This document shows, in pieces, positions 9,912 through 18,461 of a DNA stretch of 64,000 nt (positions are counted from its first letter, which is position 1; each line of letters begins with the position of its first letter). This stretch comes from Acetobacter senegalensis (GTDB taxonomy: Bacteria > Pseudomonadota > Alphaproteobacteria > Acetobacterales > Acetobacteraceae). The DNA is taken from positions 1 to 64,000 of the forward strand of contig NZ_LHZU01000146.1 in the NCBI RefSeq assembly GCF_001580995.1, read 5' to 3'. The notes below the pieces were generated by a model. That model was not told where the DNA came from. It saw only the letters and a program-made list of their open reading frames with translations, and searched no databases. The position numbers and the translations under genes are program-made.

Positions 9912-12900
9912 TTAGGCGAGAACGATGTCTTTCACTCGTTCAGCTATTTCTGCTGTAACGTCCTGAGTAAACAGGCTCTGCACCACACTATCTTTCAATT
10001 CCACAATAATGTTCAACGGCATCACGCCCACCGTGTCATTGACGATATTCACCAGTGACATGCGATAATTGCCATTCAACGGTTTTGAGAAACCGCTGTT
10101 GAAATTGATATTGGCCGTAAAGCCACAGCACAGAGGCGCATCAGAGAAAATGCCGCTGACATCATTGCGGATCGCACGCGTAGTGCGGAAATAAACGACA
10201 TCATCCTCGTCTTCACTCACGCAAGCCAGGTACACCTGCCCCGCCGCACGAAGATTATGCATGAAGGTCCAGCCCTTCATGTAAATGCCATTCCCATCAA
10301 CTTCCGGCGGCAGATCACCAATCAGATCACCGCAATTGTCGATAAAATACACCATATCGCTACTGTGGTCGCGTTCCAGAACATCCGTGTCGATATCAAC
10401 CATCTTGATGTTTCTGAGCTTACCATCGCGATGAGAAACCCGAGCAAAATCACTCAGGATCTGCTTGGTTGTCGGGTCTTCCTGTTCGATTTCAACAATT
10501 TTACCTTCTTTTACTGTAATCTGGCAGCTGGTTACAGCAAAGCTGGCTTTGGTGTTGATAACGTTCATCAGCGCAATGCGGTATGTGCCTTCACACCACT
10601 TCCCACGCAGAGCGGCCTGCCCGGCAAACCCGGAACGCCGCGGCGCATCCGGATAAACAGTCAGAACGTCGGGGCGAGATTCCCGGATACAGGGCAGGAA
10701 GATAATGGGCTGATCCTCATTACCAATCAGCACCGTATAAAGCGTTCCGGAAGCGTTGACGCGCGGCACTGCGTACCAACCACGAATATGGAATTCGTAG
10801 GCTTCTTCAAAATCAGATGGCTCGCTTTCCGCAAAGACCAGGAAGCAGACATCATCAATATAGAATTTGGCATCCTGAATGGAGAACCAGTCTGTAACAG
10901 GCTCGGGCAGCTCCACCGTAAGATCACGCGCTGTCGGCGGATCAAAGATATGACGGGGCGGAGCCTGATGGCGCCAGGACGGATGCGGTAGCAGATGCAC
11001 CTGTCCTGCATCAATCTGCATTTCCGAGAACCCAAGACGCGTAACCGGGGCAACCTCGTTATAGATTTCAAAGAGGCTGTCGCCATAGCTCTGCCCGTCA
11101 GGCCACAGATCAGGCGAGATATTGGCCATTATCTGCTGACGCAGGGGCTCTGAAGAACGGAGCAGTTCCAGACGCTCAAGCACTTTTGCCGGGCTATTGA
11201 GCTTCACAGCAAAGCCGTTCTCGCCGTCTATCACACGATCATGCAGCGCGCCAATGTCACTGACAATGGGAATAAGCCCCGTCTGCCAGGCTTCTGAGAG
11301 AGAAATGCAATAGGTTTCGGGCCATATGCTGAGATTGAGGGCAACATCAGCAATTTTCAGCTTATCAATATTCCCCATGGAATACTGACCATGAACCGTA
11401 ATGTTGGGCCGGTTCAGATCTGCCAGAACCTGTTTGTATTCCGGGTGAACGGCCCCAAAAATATGGAAATGGAAATGGTCGGGGTGCGCCAGTTCAAACA
11501 GGCTCAGAATAGTATCTGCCCCTTTGGTACGCAGGAAGTTCCCGACCACGGCAACGCCCAAGGGGCGACCATTCAACGGAGCATATTCTTTGGGTGTGAC
11601 CGGCAAGGTGCTTTCAGGAGACGGAATACCCAGGACAGAGCATTTTTTCGTCTCAACGACAGGATAGACTTCGCTGATCAGATTGTAAGAGTGTTCAGAC
11701 CCAAACAGGAAAGCGTCAACGGAATGCAGCATGTTTGCAATAAAGGCGCGACGGGTCTGCTCGCCCCCGAATTCAACATTTTCTGCATTTTTCAGAATAA
11801 TGTCATAGGCAACAACGGATTTTGCCTTTTCTTCATCATACTGAAAGCTCTGATCGAGCAGATTGTAGCGTGACGAGACCAGCCAGAAATCATGTGCGGA
11901 AAAGACCACCCCTGCCCCGCAGGACTTCGCGATAATCGGCAAAGACAACGCGTGGTGGCCAAGGTGCTGGAAATGCACAAGGTCAATATTATAATGGCTG
12001 ATGACATTGGAGAATGCCATTTCTTCCGGACCATCGCACATAGCGTCTGTCCAGCCGACTTCCGGCACATCAAAACGTTCGATTTCTTCCCCGTCGGCCG
12101 TCAGGAAGCGACATTTGTCCCCACGGCGCAGCCAGTAATAAAAATCGACCTTTCTTCCCAGCAGATTGCACAGGGTTTCCTGATAGACCTCAACCCCGCC
12201 CCAGGCCGCTTCATAAACGGTGGAATGCGTACACATCAGCACCTTGAGCCGCCGGTTTTCAGCAGGCAGTGCAGGCGGCTGGACGCGACCAAAATTGGCG
12301 CCCGAAACTTCCATAATCGTGCGAATGCGATTTTCATAAAGATGCTTGTTCTGAACATCTTTTTTCGCACTCTGTGCCGACCGCCTTCTCAGAGTGGGGT
12401 TGCTGAGCAGAGCATCAATGGCGGCGATCACATCGTCAACGTTACGGCACAGCATGGTGCCGTGCACATCGTCGAAATATTCCTTGCCCATCACCTCGGG
12501 GGCTTCAACCACCTGAGCCGTCCCTGCCAGCCCAAGTTCATAGAAACGCGGTCCCGGAGCAGTTGCCTGGCTGGTGTCCCCATGACTTGCATAGTCGCGG
12601 AACATGGTCAGCGTAACGGCACTCGCGTTGGCGAAATCAATAAACGCTTCATGACTGACCGGACGCTGAATGGCAATTTCAGCAAGATCGCTTGGCAGAG
12701 GCGGCAGATATTCGTTGCCCGGGCAGATCAGTTTCAGACGCGCATCAGGAAATGCGGTGATGACGTGCCGCAGGGTTTCCACACGGTTGGGCCACATGGT
12801 GCCCGCAAAGAAGATATCGTAATCAAGCTCATCCGCTTTCTTGATTTTACGATCATGCAGAGACACAGATGCAGCCAGCGGCAGATAATGGCCTTTACTG

Positions 12901-13238
12901 CCGTAAGCCTCCACGCATACGGGATCATTGGTAAAGACATGATCGAACAATCCTGCGTTCGCAGCATTGAATTCTTTCATGAACGGATCCTCGAATGTCC
13001 AGAGGATCATGGTTTTGAATGCCGGACGCACACGTTGCAGAAGAGGAATATTAATACGCTGCCCGTCTATGCAGATGAGCGTTTCATGCTCCCCTTTGGA
13101 AGCCAGCTCACCCAAGGAGCGGTTGTCTGCAACAACAACCTGATCCTTCCCCAGAATCTCCCGTGCGGCCCGCTCGATGGCGAGTGTCAGGTAGGCATTC
13201 GGGTTGTGCGTATAGTTTGTATTATAAATAACTGCCAT
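9912..13238 (-). CDS. Large multi-domain glycosyltransferase (CgeB-like + GT4 + duplicated C-terminal domain)
   Basis: 1108 residues, predicted cytoplasmic, with no signal peptide or membrane segment seen. Residues ~1-315 resemble the CgeB/YkvP glycosyltransferase-like family (LWTFEDPF.., HYLPLAASV, YDIFFAGTMWPNR) and are paralogous to the protein at 16423. Residues ~330-740 form a GT4-type module (AAWGGVEVYQETL.., VVGNFLRTKGADTIL, then IWPETYCISLSEAWQTGLIP with the family's donor-site glutamate). Residues ~783-914 and ~960-1087 are two copies of one domain with conserved GW, R-x-DV, DAPxxxGF and GxYR motifs. The likely role is glycan assembly on an O-antigen, exopolysaccharide or glycoprotein; acceptor and sugars are unknown. 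It is probably the last gene of a three-gene operon, 97 bp after its neighbour. Confidence 0.85.
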   Translation of the reverse strand: MAVIYNTNYTHNPNAYLTLAIERAAREILGKDQVVVADNRSLGELASKGEHETLICIDGQRINIPLLQRVRPAFKTMILWTFEDPFMKEFNAANAGLFDHVFTNDPVCVEAYGSKGHYLPLAASVSLHDRKIKKADELDYDIFFAGTMWPNRVETLRHVITAFPDARLKLICPGNEYLPPLPSDLAEIAIQRPVSHEAFIDFANASAVTLTMFRDYASHGDTSQATAPGPRFYELGLAGTAQVVEAPEVMGKEYFDDVHGTMLCRNVDDVIAAIDALLSNPTLRRRSAQSAKKDVQNKHLYENRIRTIMEVSGANFGRVQPPALPAENRRLKVLMCTHSTVYEAAWGGVEVYQETLCNLLGRKVDFYYWLRRGDKCRFLTADGEEIERFDVPEVGWTDAMCDGPEEMAFSNVISHYNIDLVHFQHLGHHALSLPIIAKSCGAGVVFSAHDFWLVSSRYNLLDQSFQYDEEKAKSVVAYDIILKNAENVEFGGEQTRRAFIANMLHSVDAFLFGSEHSYNLISEVYPVVETKKCSVLGIPSPESTLPVTPKEYAPLNGRPLGVAVVGNFLRTKGADTILSLFELAHPDHFHFHIFGAVHPEYKQVLADLNRPNITVHGQYSMGNIDKLKIADVALNLSIWPETYCISLSEAWQTGLIPIVSDIGALHDRVIDGENGFAVKLNSPAKVLERLELLRSSEPLRQQIMANISPDLWPDGQSYGDSLFEIYNEVAPVTRLGFSEMQIDAGQVHLLPHPSWRHQAPPRHIFDPPTARDLTVELPEPVTDWFSIQDAKFYIDDVCFLVFAESEPSDFEEAYEFHIRGWYAVPRVNASGTLYTVLIGNEDQPIIFLPCIRESRPDVLTVYPDAPRRSGFAGQAALRGKWCEGTYRIALMNVINTKASFAVTSCQITVKEGKIVEIEQEDPTTKQILSDFARVSHRDGKLRNIKMVDIDTDVLERDHSSDMVYFIDNCGDLIGDLPPEVDGNGIYMKGWTFMHNLRAAGQVYLACVSEDEDDVVYFRTTRAIRNDVSGIFSDAPLCCGFTANINFNSGFSKPLNGNYRMSLVNIVNDTVGVMPLNIIVELKDSVVQSLFTQDVTAEIAERVKDIVLA

Positions 13239-13335
13239 CGTGCTCTCTTCTGCGGGGAGGTGTTTACTGTGTCAAAATAACGTTAAAGCCAGTTCACCGG
13301 ATACCTTCTGAAAAATACTCTACTTTGAACTGATT

Positions 13336-16323
13336 TTATGACGTTACAGGAAAGCCTTCAACCTTATTGCCTGACCGTTGCGGGAATTGAGACAGAATAT
13401 TTCTGATCTCATGGGTATAAGCCTCAGCATTATTTTCGCGCGCTATCCGCCGCAAAGCATTATAGCGCAGCTTTTGCCACAACTCCCTTTCCTCATAAAG
13501 CGACACTATTGCGTCAGCGAAAGAGGCCGCATTTCCTGTAGCGGGTGCCAACATATCTTCACCAGCCTGCCAGCCCACCTGCTCACACAGGATGTCTGAC
13601 GCCACAATTGGCAAACCATGTGCTGCGGCCTCGTGAATTTTATACGGTATCCCACCGGCAAAACGCGTCGGCGCCACAAAGATACGATGCGTATCATAGT
13701 ACGGCGAGACTTCAGGCACGCGGCCGACAATCTCAACACGCGGATTGAGCAGCAGGCGCGACACATCAACTTCAGGATTCAGATAGCCGCAAATCCGGAA
13801 TTTTACATCTTGCGGTAATTTACCATCCAGCTTCGGCAGAACGTCGCTTACGAACCAGATCAGTGAATCCAGATTGGGAGAGTCTGTGTCGTGTATCGCC
13901 CCAACAAACAGGATATCCCGCCGCTCCTTGAAACCGGGTGTAAAGCGACGCGCCTGTTGTAAATGACCAAGCACATGCACATCACTATGCCCCAAACGGC
14001 GTAGGATGCTGGCATCTTTTTGGTTAACAGCCACAAACCTGTTCACATACCAGGCTGCGCGGAATTCCTTCTGAAGCAGTTCATCCAGGGTATGCTGTGG
14101 CGTTTCACCTTTCAGCACCCATTTCTGAAGTTCCCGCGGGGCGGCTACGGCCTCAGTGTCCAGAACAATCTTGCTTCCGGCCAGCGCCGCTGCGCATTCC
14201 GCAAACACCGGTGCCAGCCTGTCCAGATTATGCGTACGCGCTATCCAGATAACATCATAATATCCCGGACGGGAGTTGAGAAAGCCCGCCAGATCCTCAA
14301 GCCCCTTATTCCACATGACTTCCGCGCGGTCAGGAAAACCGGTGTATATATCTTCCGTCATGCCAAGAGGGCGGAAAATGGGGTATGCGGTAACATGACA
14401 ATTCAGATCCCGCACCATCACTGTCATGATGTCATTGGACCGGGTAAAGCCTGACCCCAGATGCCTGAACGGCAGGAAATCCTCCAGAAACAACACCCGC
14501 TTATCAAACGACCGCGCTGACCGCGCCAGAAGGTCTTTCTGGGCGTTCCGGGGATAACGGGACGCAATATAGTCTGCATTCTTCTCAATGAAGAGGCCCT
14601 GGTTCCTCTGCATCATGTGAACGCTTTCTATCGTGCCAGACGTTCCATATTCATAATGAAGAATCACAACACCGGGATCATAAATGACATCCCATCCATG
14701 CCTACGGATACGAACGCAAAGGTCCGTCTCCTCAAAATAAGCTGGGGCATAATCATCCAGAAACCCATTCAGGCTACGCAGCAGATCTGTTCTGACCATA
14801 AGGAAGGCACCAGAACAAAAATCCACGGAGCGAACATAGTTTGCTTCCGGGCAATCGGGGGATTCATCTCTCAAATAGCCGCAAACGGACCCATTTTTCC
14901 AGACAATGCTTCCTGCCTCCTGCAGAAGGCCGTTGGTGCGCACTAGTTTGGCACCCACCGCCCCTGCCTGAGGTTCTTTCACAAAGCGAGCCAGAGCCGT
15001 TTCTATGGCGCGCGGCATCAATTCAAGATCATTATTTAAATAGAGGGTAAAATCTGCCTGAACATGCTGTAGCGCAGCATTACACCCCTGTAAAAAACCA
15101 ACATTCCCTAATGTTCTAATAACATTGATGCCGCGAACATGGCGCTCAATATGCCGAATTTCATCCGATGAACCGGAATCAACAAGCACAACCTGAATCT
15201 GGCCGCCGAAATTCTCGCGCAAGGAATTAAGTGCTGTCATCGTCATGGCGAAATTATTATGCGCCACCATGATCACACTCAGTTCTGGGTGATCATACGA
15301 GAAATCGAGCCCGCCACGCAGGAGAAGAGGCAGGCGGATACGGCACATTTCCTGATAAACAGCCTTGGAAATAAACTCCCGTTCCTCTGAAGAATATCCT
15401 CCTTCTTCCACAACACCACCATGCACCATGTAATGAACAAAAAAACTGGGATACCGTTGTGACGCAATTTCACTTTTTACTTTGGGATTTTCTGCATACA
15501 CCCGGAGATTGACATCCCGGGCGGGCTGACGGAGTTCATACTGACCGTTTTTTACAAAATGCTCATAGCAGTTTCTGAACGCCCCATGCTTGACCGCGCC
15601 GGCCACATCTTCATAGGCCTGAGCGTAGAATTGCTCGGAGAAAAAAGCGTTGGGATTAAATGCTTCTGGCGTCGGGTTCGTCAGATAATGATGCAGCGGC
15701 CCCTGCCAGTGAACCGCAGCTTTCTCCAGATCAGGATAAGTCTCCAGATACCAGACAGGATCAAAATACCAGGATAGCTTTTTGTCGTGCAGGACATTGT
15801 CAGGAAACGCCTTGAGGAAGCTGATATACGCGCCCTCATCTGGCTCTACAACAAAGTCTGGGGCTTCTGCCAGGAAAACAACAGGGTCAAAAAAAGGCGA
15901 AGAGGGACAATTGAGACGGCTTCCCTGCTTCAGGTAATGGTCATACCCATTCCTGAACCCGTTTCTTTCAATGTCTTCTCGTGAAAAATCCAGAAACTTC
16001 CGCCGGTAATAGTCTTCATCAAATAGCCAATGAGGACTTTTATCCCAAAAGCCGACTTTGCAGTAATGATCAAACCCGGATTTGAACTGACCGGAACAAA
16101 CCTGTTCCCTGACATCAGCATACCGCTGTGTATACCATTGTTCATCAAAAAACGGGTTAGGGGAATGCTGTAAAGCGCCCCCAAAACGATCATAAAATTC
16201 TCTGACTTCGTCTTCCGATGTCGCATTTAAAAAATTCAGGACATGGTTATATTTTGTTTTATACCAATCGAAGTCGAATTCACTCCAATCAAAACTCTTT
16301 TTTGTGTCAGAGTGAACCATCAT
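13336..16323 (-). CDS. Glycosyltransferase with N-terminal FD-WY repeats, GT2 and GT4 modules
   Basis: 995 residues. The N-terminal ~300 residues contain at least five degenerate ~40-residue units of the type FFDexWYxxxYxDV...G.F.xgydHYxxxG (for example at residues 58, 99, 144, 186 and 227), a repeat known from several bacterial glycosyltransferases. A GT2 domain spans about 347-590, with LSVIMVAHNN, a DxD-like LYLNNDLELMP motif and FEETDLCVRIRRHGW. A GT4-like domain follows at about 640-985 (VIWIARTHNLDRL, DILFVGAIHDTDSPN, EAAAHGLPIVAS). One chain may therefore add two sugars. Two ATG codons stand in tandem at the start and the Shine-Dalgarno is poor. The gene lies between the other two glycosyltransferase genes and is probably cotranscribed. 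Confidence 0.88.
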   Translation of the reverse strand: MMVHSDTKKSFDWSEFDFDWYKTKYNHVLNFLNATSEDEVREFYDRFGGALQHSPNPFFDEQWYTQRYADVREQVCSGQFKSGFDHYCKVGFWDKSPHWLFDEDYYRRKFLDFSREDIERNGFRNGYDHYLKQGSRLNCPSSPFFDPVVFLAEAPDFVVEPDEGAYISFLKAFPDNVLHDKKLSWYFDPVWYLETYPDLEKAAVHWQGPLHHYLTNPTPEAFNPNAFFSEQFYAQAYEDVAGAVKHGAFRNCYEHFVKNGQYELRQPARDVNLRVYAENPKVKSEIASQRYPSFFVHYMVHGGVVEEGGYSSEEREFISKAVYQEMCRIRLPLLLRGGLDFSYDHPELSVIMVAHNNFAMTMTALNSLRENFGGQIQVVLVDSGSSDEIRHIERHVRGINVIRTLGNVGFLQGCNAALQHVQADFTLYLNNDLELMPRAIETALARFVKEPQAGAVGAKLVRTNGLLQEAGSIVWKNGSVCGYLRDESPDCPEANYVRSVDFCSGAFLMVRTDLLRSLNGFLDDYAPAYFEETDLCVRIRRHGWDVIYDPGVVILHYEYGTSGTIESVHMMQRNQGLFIEKNADYIASRYPRNAQKDLLARSARSFDKRVLFLEDFLPFRHLGSGFTRSNDIMTVMVRDLNCHVTAYPIFRPLGMTEDIYTGFPDRAEVMWNKGLEDLAGFLNSRPGYYDVIWIARTHNLDRLAPVFAECAAALAGSKIVLDTEAVAAPRELQKWVLKGETPQHTLDELLQKEFRAAWYVNRFVAVNQKDASILRRLGHSDVHVLGHLQQARRFTPGFKERRDILFVGAIHDTDSPNLDSLIWFVSDVLPKLDGKLPQDVKFRICGYLNPEVDVSRLLLNPRVEIVGRVPEVSPYYDTHRIFVAPTRFAGGIPYKIHEAAAHGLPIVASDILCEQVGWQAGEDMLAPATGNAASFADAIVSLYEERELWQKLRYNALRRIARENNAEAYTHEIRNILSQFPQRSGNKVEGFPVTS

Positions 16324-16422
16324 TCAAGCCCATATATAGAATACCCAACCTCAGATCACACGGTGCGCTTGCCCATTTATGCAGAGACCGGAGAGCACGC
16401 TTCGCTCTCCGGCTCCAGGCCC

Positions 16423-17412
16423 CTACGCGATGAGTTTTTCTTTCCGAAGAATGGAAAGAACATCATGAATGCGGTTGCCGTAGGTATGCTCATCCAGCGT
16501 CCGTTTCTGGGCCTGCTGAGCAACTTCCAATCTACGGTCCGGGTCATCCAGAAAGGTTTCAATCAGTTCATCAAAATCCCGCTTATTGGAAAATGTCGGG
16601 ATCTCATCGGCCGTGAAGTAGCGGCGAAGTTCATAGGTATCTTCATGGAAAATCTGAAATGCACCTGCCGCGGCCGCTTCAAATGTACGCGGGCCAGGCG
16701 TAGACGGAGAGATCATGAAGCGCTTGTTTTCAAAGTGCAGGGAGCGCCCCAAATTCAGCACAATTTTAGAGCGCTGATACAGTTCAACCAGTTGATGCTT
16801 TTCGATCCGGGCATCTGAAAATCCAACACCGAACTCCCCCCAACCCGGGCCGATGATGCGAATATTCAAACGCCGCAAAGACGGCATCAGGTTACGCACA
16901 ATGTCTTTACGGCTGGTAAAAGCGACCCCACAGAACAGGACATCAATATTCCTGTTGGTTTCATCCATGACAGGAGCGTAATGGAGTTCACGGCTGGCTG
17001 CCAAGGGAAGGTGATAGACCCTATCCCGCTGGTAAAAGTTTGAACCCCAGCGGTCACAGGAGAAAATGACGTCAAAATCGTCCGTAATGCGGTAGTTGGC
17101 GTCCTGTTCGTAAGGATCTTCTGTTGCCCAGAAAACGGTCGTCGCGCCGATCTTCTTGGCCTCACGACTGACTTCCCCAAAATAAATACTTTCCGGCAGA
17201 TAAGAGCCAATAGAAAAAACAATAGTTGGCTTAAGCTGAGCTATTGATGCTGCCGCCCCACTAATATGGACAGCCGTTACATTCTCCGCCCCAATACATT
17301 CGGCCCAACCATCCATAATAGATTCACGAATCTGGGCATTTGCCTGAGATTCATACCGACCACCACTACAAATCAAAACACGCTGGTCTGTTTCAAGGCC
17401 TGAGAATGTCAC
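16423..17412 (-). CDS. CgeB-family glycosyltransferase
   Basis: 329 residues from the GTG at 17412. I prefer this start because AAGGGG lies 6 nt upstream; an in-frame TTG 12 codons earlier (17448) lacks such a site. The sequence shows two Rossmann-like halves: VLICSGGRYESQ and VFWATEDPYEQD in the first, VLFCGVAFTSRKDIVRNL, RIIGPGWGEFG and GPRTFEAAAAGAFQI in the second. This matches the CgeB/YkvP glycosyltransferase-like family, known from spore-coat and surface glycan modification. It is the first gene of the glycosyltransferase set and resembles the N-terminal third of the 1108-residue protein at 9912. Confidence 0.85.
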   Translation of the reverse strand: MTFSGLETDQRVLICSGGRYESQANAQIRESIMDGWAECIGAENVTAVHISGAAASIAQLKPTIVFSIGSYLPESIYFGEVSREAKKIGATTVFWATEDPYEQDANYRITDDFDVIFSCDRWGSNFYQRDRVYHLPLAASRELHYAPVMDETNRNIDVLFCGVAFTSRKDIVRNLMPSLRRLNIRIIGPGWGEFGVGFSDARIEKHQLVELYQRSKIVLNLGRSLHFENKRFMISPSTPGPRTFEAAAAGAFQIFHEDTYELRRYFTADEIPTFSNKRDFDELIETFLDDPDRRLEVAQQAQKRTLDEHTYGNRIHDVLSILRKEKLIA

Positions 17413-17851
17413 GTTATTCCCCTTGAGAGATTTCACAAAAGCATCCAAACATAAATATAAATAAAAATCTCGGCTTTTTTACGCAGGCAGGGTATTTTTG
17501 TAAAGTTACATTCCGTGCACACATCGCGCCAGAAACCAGACCTGAATAGTTCTCATTGCGAATATAAAAATAAAAATTTTATTATTTATTTATTGAAATT
17601 CATAGATCGAACTATTCATCCAAAAAAAACAAGCGATCTATACCAAAAAATATAAAAAATATGTCCCTCGTTCTATTCTTTCATTTCTTTTTACTCAAAA
17701 AAAGCTTTCTATAGAAAAATCAAATATATGTTTTAAAAATAAAAACAATCCACGGGAAATACCCCACTCTTCCAAGTTAAATATTTATTACACAAGAATA
17801 AAATAGTGGCCGAATGCCAATACTATATCTCTCGACAGTTCAGAACAGGCA
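17413..17851. other. AT-rich non-coding spacer upstream of the glycosyltransferase genes
   Basis: No gene is seen. From about 17560 to 17830 the sequence is strongly AT-rich with many A and T tracts, in contrast with the flanking coding regions. It should carry the promoter of the minus-strand glycosyltransferase operon, but no pair of hexamers stands out because almost everything is AT. Such composition often accompanies acquired surface-polysaccharide loci and may bind a nucleoid silencer (inference). Confidence 0.6.
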
Positions 17852-17884
17852 GAAAAAAAGCTCTCGTCCTTTCAGACGAGAGCT
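17852..17884 (-). terminator. Intrinsic terminator after the DUF1328 gene
   Basis: A perfect 10-bp stem AGCTCTCGTC (17859-17868) / GACGAGAGCT (17875-17884) with a 6-nt loop is followed on the minus strand by seven T residues (A-run 17853-17859 on plus). It lies ~30 bp after the stop of the small gene at 17915. Confidence 0.9.
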
Positions 17885-17914
17885 TCGTTGCAAATAAGAA
17901 ATAAAGAGAGGCGG

Positions 17915-18091
17915 TTATCTCGTAAGTGAACGGCCCGCAAGCAACGCGACCACCAGAAACACCACGAATAGAACAATTGCGATAAAGAACAGAATCTTCG
18001 CCATCCCTGCGGCAGCAGAAGAAATTCCGCCGAACCCGAAGAGACCTGCAATAATAGAAATTACCAGAAAAAATAATGCCAGCTTTAACAT
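17915..18091 (-). CDS. Small DUF1328 (YtjA-type) membrane protein
   Basis: 58 residues, ATG at 18091, with GGGAG seven nt upstream. It begins [20 protein letters not shown], continues [19 protein letters not shown] and ends with a basic LLAGRSLTR. There are two hydrophobic segments separated by a Gly/Ala-rich turn, which is the hallmark of the DUF1328/YtjA family of tiny inner-membrane proteins. Function is not established; relatives are often found with stress genes. It lies 49 bp downstream of the ElaB/YqjD-like gene and ahead of a strong terminator, so the two probably share a transcript. Confidence 0.9.
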   Translation of the reverse strand: MLKLALFFLVISIIAGLFGFGGISSAAAGMAKILFFIAIVLFVVFLVVALLAGRSLTR

Positions 18092-18140
18092 CTCTTACTC
18101 CCTTTCAACGCTAAAAAATTTTATGCAAAATCTCTAAAAA

Positions 18141-18377
18141 TCAGAGCTTTCTGGCAAGCAGCGCCCCAAGCAGAAACCCGCTGATCCAAGCCACCACAAC
18201 AGATGCGATAGGCTGATCAGCAATCACGTCGCGCACAGCTTCTACAGCACCGCAGCCTTTGTTACAGGCCAGATCTTCAATGGTATCAGATGCCTTGTCC
18301 CGCAGGCTTTCCGCGCCATCCTGCACGCGTCCAATACCTTCTTCCAGCTTATGCTGGATGTCGTTTTCATCACTCAT
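18141..18377 (-). CDS. ElaB/YqjD-like (DUF883) tail-anchored membrane protein
   Basis: 78 residues from the ATG at 18377, chosen because AGGAG lies 8 nt upstream; the GTG three codons earlier would overlap the ribosome site. The N-terminal two thirds are charged and helical (EEGIGRVQDGAESLRDKASD, resembling the DUF883 coiled segment). The last ~25 residues form one membrane helix (IASVVVAWISGFLLGALLARKL) with a basic end. E. coli members of the family (ElaB, YqjD) are tail-anchored ribosome-associated stress proteins. A CNKGCG cysteine pair precedes the helix; its role is unknown. Confidence 0.8.
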   Translation of the reverse strand: MSDENDIQHKLEEGIGRVQDGAESLRDKASDTIEDLACNKGCGAVEAVRDVIADQPIASVVVAWISGFLLGALLARKL

Positions 18378-18461
18378 CACGCACACTCCTTATCGTTACA
18401 CCTTTTAACGTCCCCTCATGCACAGGGATGCACTGACAAGGCAAATTTCTTACGGTTTGCG

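Noticed and set aside
11892-13280. 462-codon plus-strand frame opposite the large glycosyltransferase
   Set aside because: The minus frame has clear CgeB and GT4 motifs over the same bases, so this is a shadow.
17413-17851. Possible CRISPR or tandem repeats in the AT-rich spacer
   Set aside because: The A and T tracts are irregular; no regularly spaced repeat unit is present.
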